The notes beneath the pieces were generated by a model. The model worked only from the letters and a program-made list of their open reading frames with translations, did no database searches and was not told where the DNA came from. This document shows, piece by piece, positions 61,474 to 64,000 of a stretch of 64,000 nucleotides of DNA. This stretch comes from Pinguiococcus pyrenoidosus (Eukaryota; Sar; Pinguiophyceae; Pinguiochrysidales; Pinguiochrysidaceae): the NCBI GenBank assembly GCA_019677205.1, contig JAAMXY010000039.1:62001-126000 (forward strand), in the 5' to 3' direction. The position numbers and the translations under genes were made by a program. How positions within the stretch are numbered: the first letter of the stretch is position 1; the number at the start of each line of letters is the position of its first letter.

Positions 61474-62060
61474 ATGCTGGGTGCCGATACTGTGAAGCTG
61501 GGTTTGCTCGTGGCGTGCGTTGCTGCTTCCTGGGGAAATCCTGCAGCAGCGTTTGCTCCGCCAAACCTGAAGGCCGGCCGCCCTGCCACTCAGCTGCACG
61601 CGACGGAGTCCTGGTCTCGTAGGGACTTTGCGCTAGCGAACATCTGTGCTGTGGGGGCACTGGCGCTGCCCACGGTGCCGGCGGTGGCAGCTGAGGTGGA
61701 GGATCTGGGACCGCCTTCCCTTAGCGAGGAGGAGCAGATGCGGATCCAAAGGAAGCTGGAGGCCCAGCGGGCAGCCTCATCGAAAGGCGCGAAGAAGGCG
61801 ACGTACTCTGAAAGCTTGAAGAAGGAGCAGGAGAAGAAGGCAGAACGCTCGGCCAGGACCAAGGAGCAAAAGCAACAAGATCTCTGCGAGGTACGCGTGC
61901 CTGCTGACGAGATGGTCGGGAACCATGCACACCACCCACAGCGCAGACCCACGCCCACACCCAGACGCACACCCACACCCAGACCCACACCCACACCCAC
62001 ATACGCATCCTCGAAGCAGTGCTGATGCGTGATTCGCAGGTGCTCGGGCGTGGATGCTAG
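61474..62060 (+). CDS. Small thylakoid-lumen protein with tripartite targeting and Tat signal, 145 aa
   Basis: Exons 61474-61890 and 62040-62060; the second exon adds only VLGRGC. Targeting reads as three parts: ER signal (VKLGLLVACVAASWGNPAAA), plastid transit starting AFAPPNLK, then a twin-arginine signal ESWSRRDFALANICAVGALALPTVPAVAA, cleaved before EVEDLGPP. Mature protein is about 70 residues, very rich in Lys, Glu, Gln and Ala (KKEQEKKAERSARTKEQKQQ), ending LCEVLGRGC. Tat import implies it folds or binds a cofactor before crossing the thylakoid. Family unknown to me; the terminal CEVLGRGC suggests conserved cysteines. A CA-rich tract sits in the intron. Confidence 0.72.
61940..62005. 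repeat. Imperfect CACCC/AGACC (CA-rich) tract in intron
   Basis: Six or so copies of CCCACACCCAGAC-like units in the intron of the lumen-protein gene. Confidence 0.75.
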
Positions 62061-62333
62061 TAGCTGCAGGGGGGCGGCTGGCAGCCTGGACAAGGAGGAA
62101 GGCGACTAGAAGACTATCTTTGTTCACCATCTGGCCATTTGTGTATCTTTACTGACGATTCATACAAGATTCGAAGATACACGGCGACGCGAAGCTGACG
62201 AGCTCTTGCACACAGCACTTGTCAGCATTCAAGAAGGGCCGACCAGGTCGACCCGACCAAGTCGAGCTCTAGCATGAAGGACGCCCATAGATGCAGACTT
62301 ACTGAGCACACGTAGCGTATGCACTCGAATGCG
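62061..62333. other. Convergent spacer, lumen protein / cGMP kinase
   Basis: 273 bases between two stops. Nothing recognisable. Confidence 0.4.
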
Positions 62334-64000
62334 CTAAAACTCGGCGAATATATCCTGGTTGCCTGTGTATCGTTGCACGAAGTCGTCTTCCGGGAACGGG
62401 TCGAAGTTGGACGTGTCCAAAGGATCCGAAATCGTGGGCACATAGGGTGCCACGACCTGCTTCTGTGCCAAGTCCGACCAGTGGAAGCCCGACTCGGCAA
62501 ACCAAGCGTGGTTCCAAATGTCCTTGATTCCCCCCAGCAGATTCCCGATCCGGAAGGCCGGGTTGGCGCAGAGAAGCCGCCGGACAAGGTTGGCTGCCTT
62601 GGGATCGAAGCCGGGAGGGAACACGAGACATCTATCCGCGTGAATGATCTTTCTGAAGATCTCAGGCTGGTGGTCGTCCTGGAAAGGCGTTCTGCCGACG
62701 AAAAGCTCGTAGACAAGGCAACCCAGGGCCCAATAGTCAACGCTCTTGTCGTGTCCCTTCGACAGGACCAGTTCCGGGGCGAGATATTCCGGAGTTCCAC
62801 AGAGCGTGAAACTCTTCGCGTGGAGCACATTTCCCTTCACAAATGGAATATGCTTGGCGAACCCGAAGTCGATGAGCTTGAGGTACCCTTCGTGGTCAAT
62901 GAGGAGGTTCTCCGGCTTGAGATCCCGATACGCCACGCCCAGCGAGTGGACGTGCTCGAAGGCACTGATCACGCAGGCCGAGTAGAACATGCAGGCCGAG
63001 TCGACGAAGCCACCAATCCGCGTCCTCTCGATGACGTCGAACTTCTCGTAGATGTAGGACCACAGCTCTCCACCTTGCACCAGCTCCATGAGCATGAACA
63101 GCTGGTCCCGCGTGTTGAACGTCTGGATGAGCTCGAGGATGAGCGGATGGCGGCATTCGAGGAGGATGTTCTTCTCGTTCATGATGTTCCTCTCCTGGTG
63201 GGAGGCGATGATCTGAGCCTTCTGCATGCACTTGAGGGCGCAGACGCGGCCGCTTGCGGTGTCCTTCACAAGTTTCACGCGTCCGAACGTTCCCGTGCCG
63301 ACTGTGCGGATCTGCTCCAAGTTCTCCAGCTCGAAGTCCGTCGTGAGGGAACGCTGCTGGGGCTCCGCCGGAGTATCCTCCTTCTCCGGAGGCGCCGGCT
63401 GTGAAAAGGAAAGCTTTTCTCGTCTCTCCATCTCACTTTCCATCTCCCCTTGCAGTGGATTGAGAAGGCGCTCGAACTCGGCCCTCTCCAGCACGAGGCA
63501 TTCGACGAGCCCCAGGGCGATGACGTTGGCTCCGCGGAGCTCACCCTTCAGCAGGGCGCGCTCTCCGAAGAACTCGTTGGGGCCAAGCTTGATGAGGTCC
63601 TGGCTGCTGCCCTCTTCGGTCGTCTTCTTGCAGAGCACCTCTCCTTCGTTGATGATGTAGAAGCGCGTTCCCGCCTCCCCCTGGCGGATGATGTACTCGG
63701 CATCCTCGAAGAGCTGCACGCGCATCGCATCCGCAAGGATGTCGAGCTTGTTGTCGGTGAGGGAGGACAAGAGGGGCACGCTCTTGAGAATTCGGATGCG
63801 CATCATCCTGCTCAGCACCTGCTGGACGGGCCCGAGCAGCTCGACGAACTGCTTCTTGTTGAGGGTCAGGCAGACGACGGGCCCGTCGACGGCGATGCAG
63901 TTCGCGTGGCGGGGCTCGTCCAGCATGAGGGCCATTTCCCCGAAGTAGTCGCTCTTTCGCAGCGTCAGCAGGTCCGTCTCCTTGTTGCCACCGGCCGCCT
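62334..64000 (-). CDS. cGMP-dependent-type protein kinase (PKG), 5' part cut by window end
   Basis: AGC-group kinase with at least two cyclic-nucleotide-binding domains. The visible part is 554 codons. It begins in the first cNBD (YFGEMALM...), then a second (LGPNEFFGERALLKGELR...). Kinase domain: GTGTFGRVKLV loop, VCALKCMQKAQI lysine, AYRDLKPENLLID, IDFGFAKHI, TLCGTPEYLAPELVLSKGHDKSVDYWALGCL, VGRTPF, then an AGC C-tail with FDPFPEDDFVQRY (hydrophobic motif region). Stop at 62334. The order cNBD-cNBD-kinase in one chain is PKG, not PKA. The gene starts beyond 64000 and has no introns in the visible part. Confidence 0.92.
   Translation of the reverse strand, partial: AAGGNKETDLLTLRKSDYFGEMALMLDEPRHANCIAVDGPVVCLTLNKKQFVELLGPVQQVLSRMMRIRILKSVPLLSSLTDNKLDILADAMRVQLFEDAEYIIRQGEAGTRFYIINEGEVLCKKTTEEGSSQDLIKLGPNEFFGERALLKGELRGANVIALGLVECLVLERAEFERLLNPLQGEMESEMERREKLSFSQPAPPEKEDTPAEPQQRSLTTDFELENLEQIRTVGTGTFGRVKLVKDTASGRVCALKCMQKAQIIASHQERNIMNEKNILLECRHPLILELIQTFNTRDQLFMLMELVQGGELWSYIYEKFDVIERTRIGGFVDSACMFYSACVISAFEHVHSLGVAYRDLKPENLLIDHEGYLKLIDFGFAKHIPFVKGNVLHAKSFTLCGTPEYLAPELVLSKGHDKSVDYWALGCLVYELFVGRTPFQDDHQPEIFRKIIHADRCLVFPPGFDPKAANLVRRLLCANPAFRIGNLLGGIKDIWNHAWFAESGFHWSDLAQKQVVAPYVPTISDPLDTSNFDPFPEDDFVQRYTGNQDIFAEF

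Noticed and set aside
1-64000. CRISPR arrays, phage, IS elements, operons or bacterial promoters
   Set aside because: No direct-repeat/spacer arrays, integrases or transposases were seen; spliced genes, U6 snRNA and organelle presequences show a eukaryotic nuclear locus.

Overview
This is a eukaryotic nuclear window, most likely from a photosynthetic protist with a complex red-lineage plastid (ochrophyte, haptophyte or cryptophyte type; the sequence does not decide which). Most genes have short GT-AG introns (about 50-130 nt). Several start with an ER signal peptide followed by a transit peptide beginning with Phe (DAF, LAF, AFAP contexts), the usual entry signal for such plastids. The protein set is typical of an alga with mitochondria, V-ATPase, COPI vesicles and probably a flagellum. 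A run of 46 N at 59078-59123 is an assembly gap inside one gene. Exon coordinates are reconstructed by eye from frame, splice sites and family similarity.

Layout, left to right: OXA1 insertase (+), CaM-kinase-like kinase (-), an unresolved plus-strand locus, arrestin/C2 protein (-), coiled-coil protein (+), protochlorophyllide reductase-like protein (-), SEC62 (+), PP2A activator PTPA (-), ribosomal protein eL19 (+), EEF1AKMT4-like methyltransferase (-), Vma12/TMEM199 (+), epsilon-COP (-), plastid anthranilate phosphoribosyltransferase (+), BART-like protein (-), LarA-like protein (+), ADAM-type metalloprotease (-), IQ/B-box/WW protein (+), complex I LYR subunit NDUFA6 (-), mitochondrial bL17 (+), sulfotransferase (+), calpain (-), glycosyltransferase (+), plastid (P)APS reductase (-), plastid DUF3007-like protein (+), plastid ABC-F ATPase (-), U6 snRNA (-), coiled-coil protein (+), TRF4-like nucleotidyltransferase (+), small Lys-rich protein (-), threonyl-tRNA synthetase (+), two-RRM protein (-), D-2-hydroxyacid dehydrogenase (+), LRR protein (+), mitochondrial bS18 (+), a Tat-type thylakoid-lumen protein (+), and a cGMP-dependent-type kinase (-, cut by the window end).

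The most striking feature is the order: the first 19 protein loci alternate strand without a break, so nearly every gene shares a head-to-head promoter with one neighbour and a short tail-to-tail junction (sometimes overlapping) with the other. The head-to-head spacers tend to carry AT-rich islands and CCAAT/ATTGG motifs. The window is not an operon-like pathway cluster; plastid functions (chlorophyll, tryptophan, sulfate reduction, lumen, translation factor) are scattered among general eukaryotic genes.
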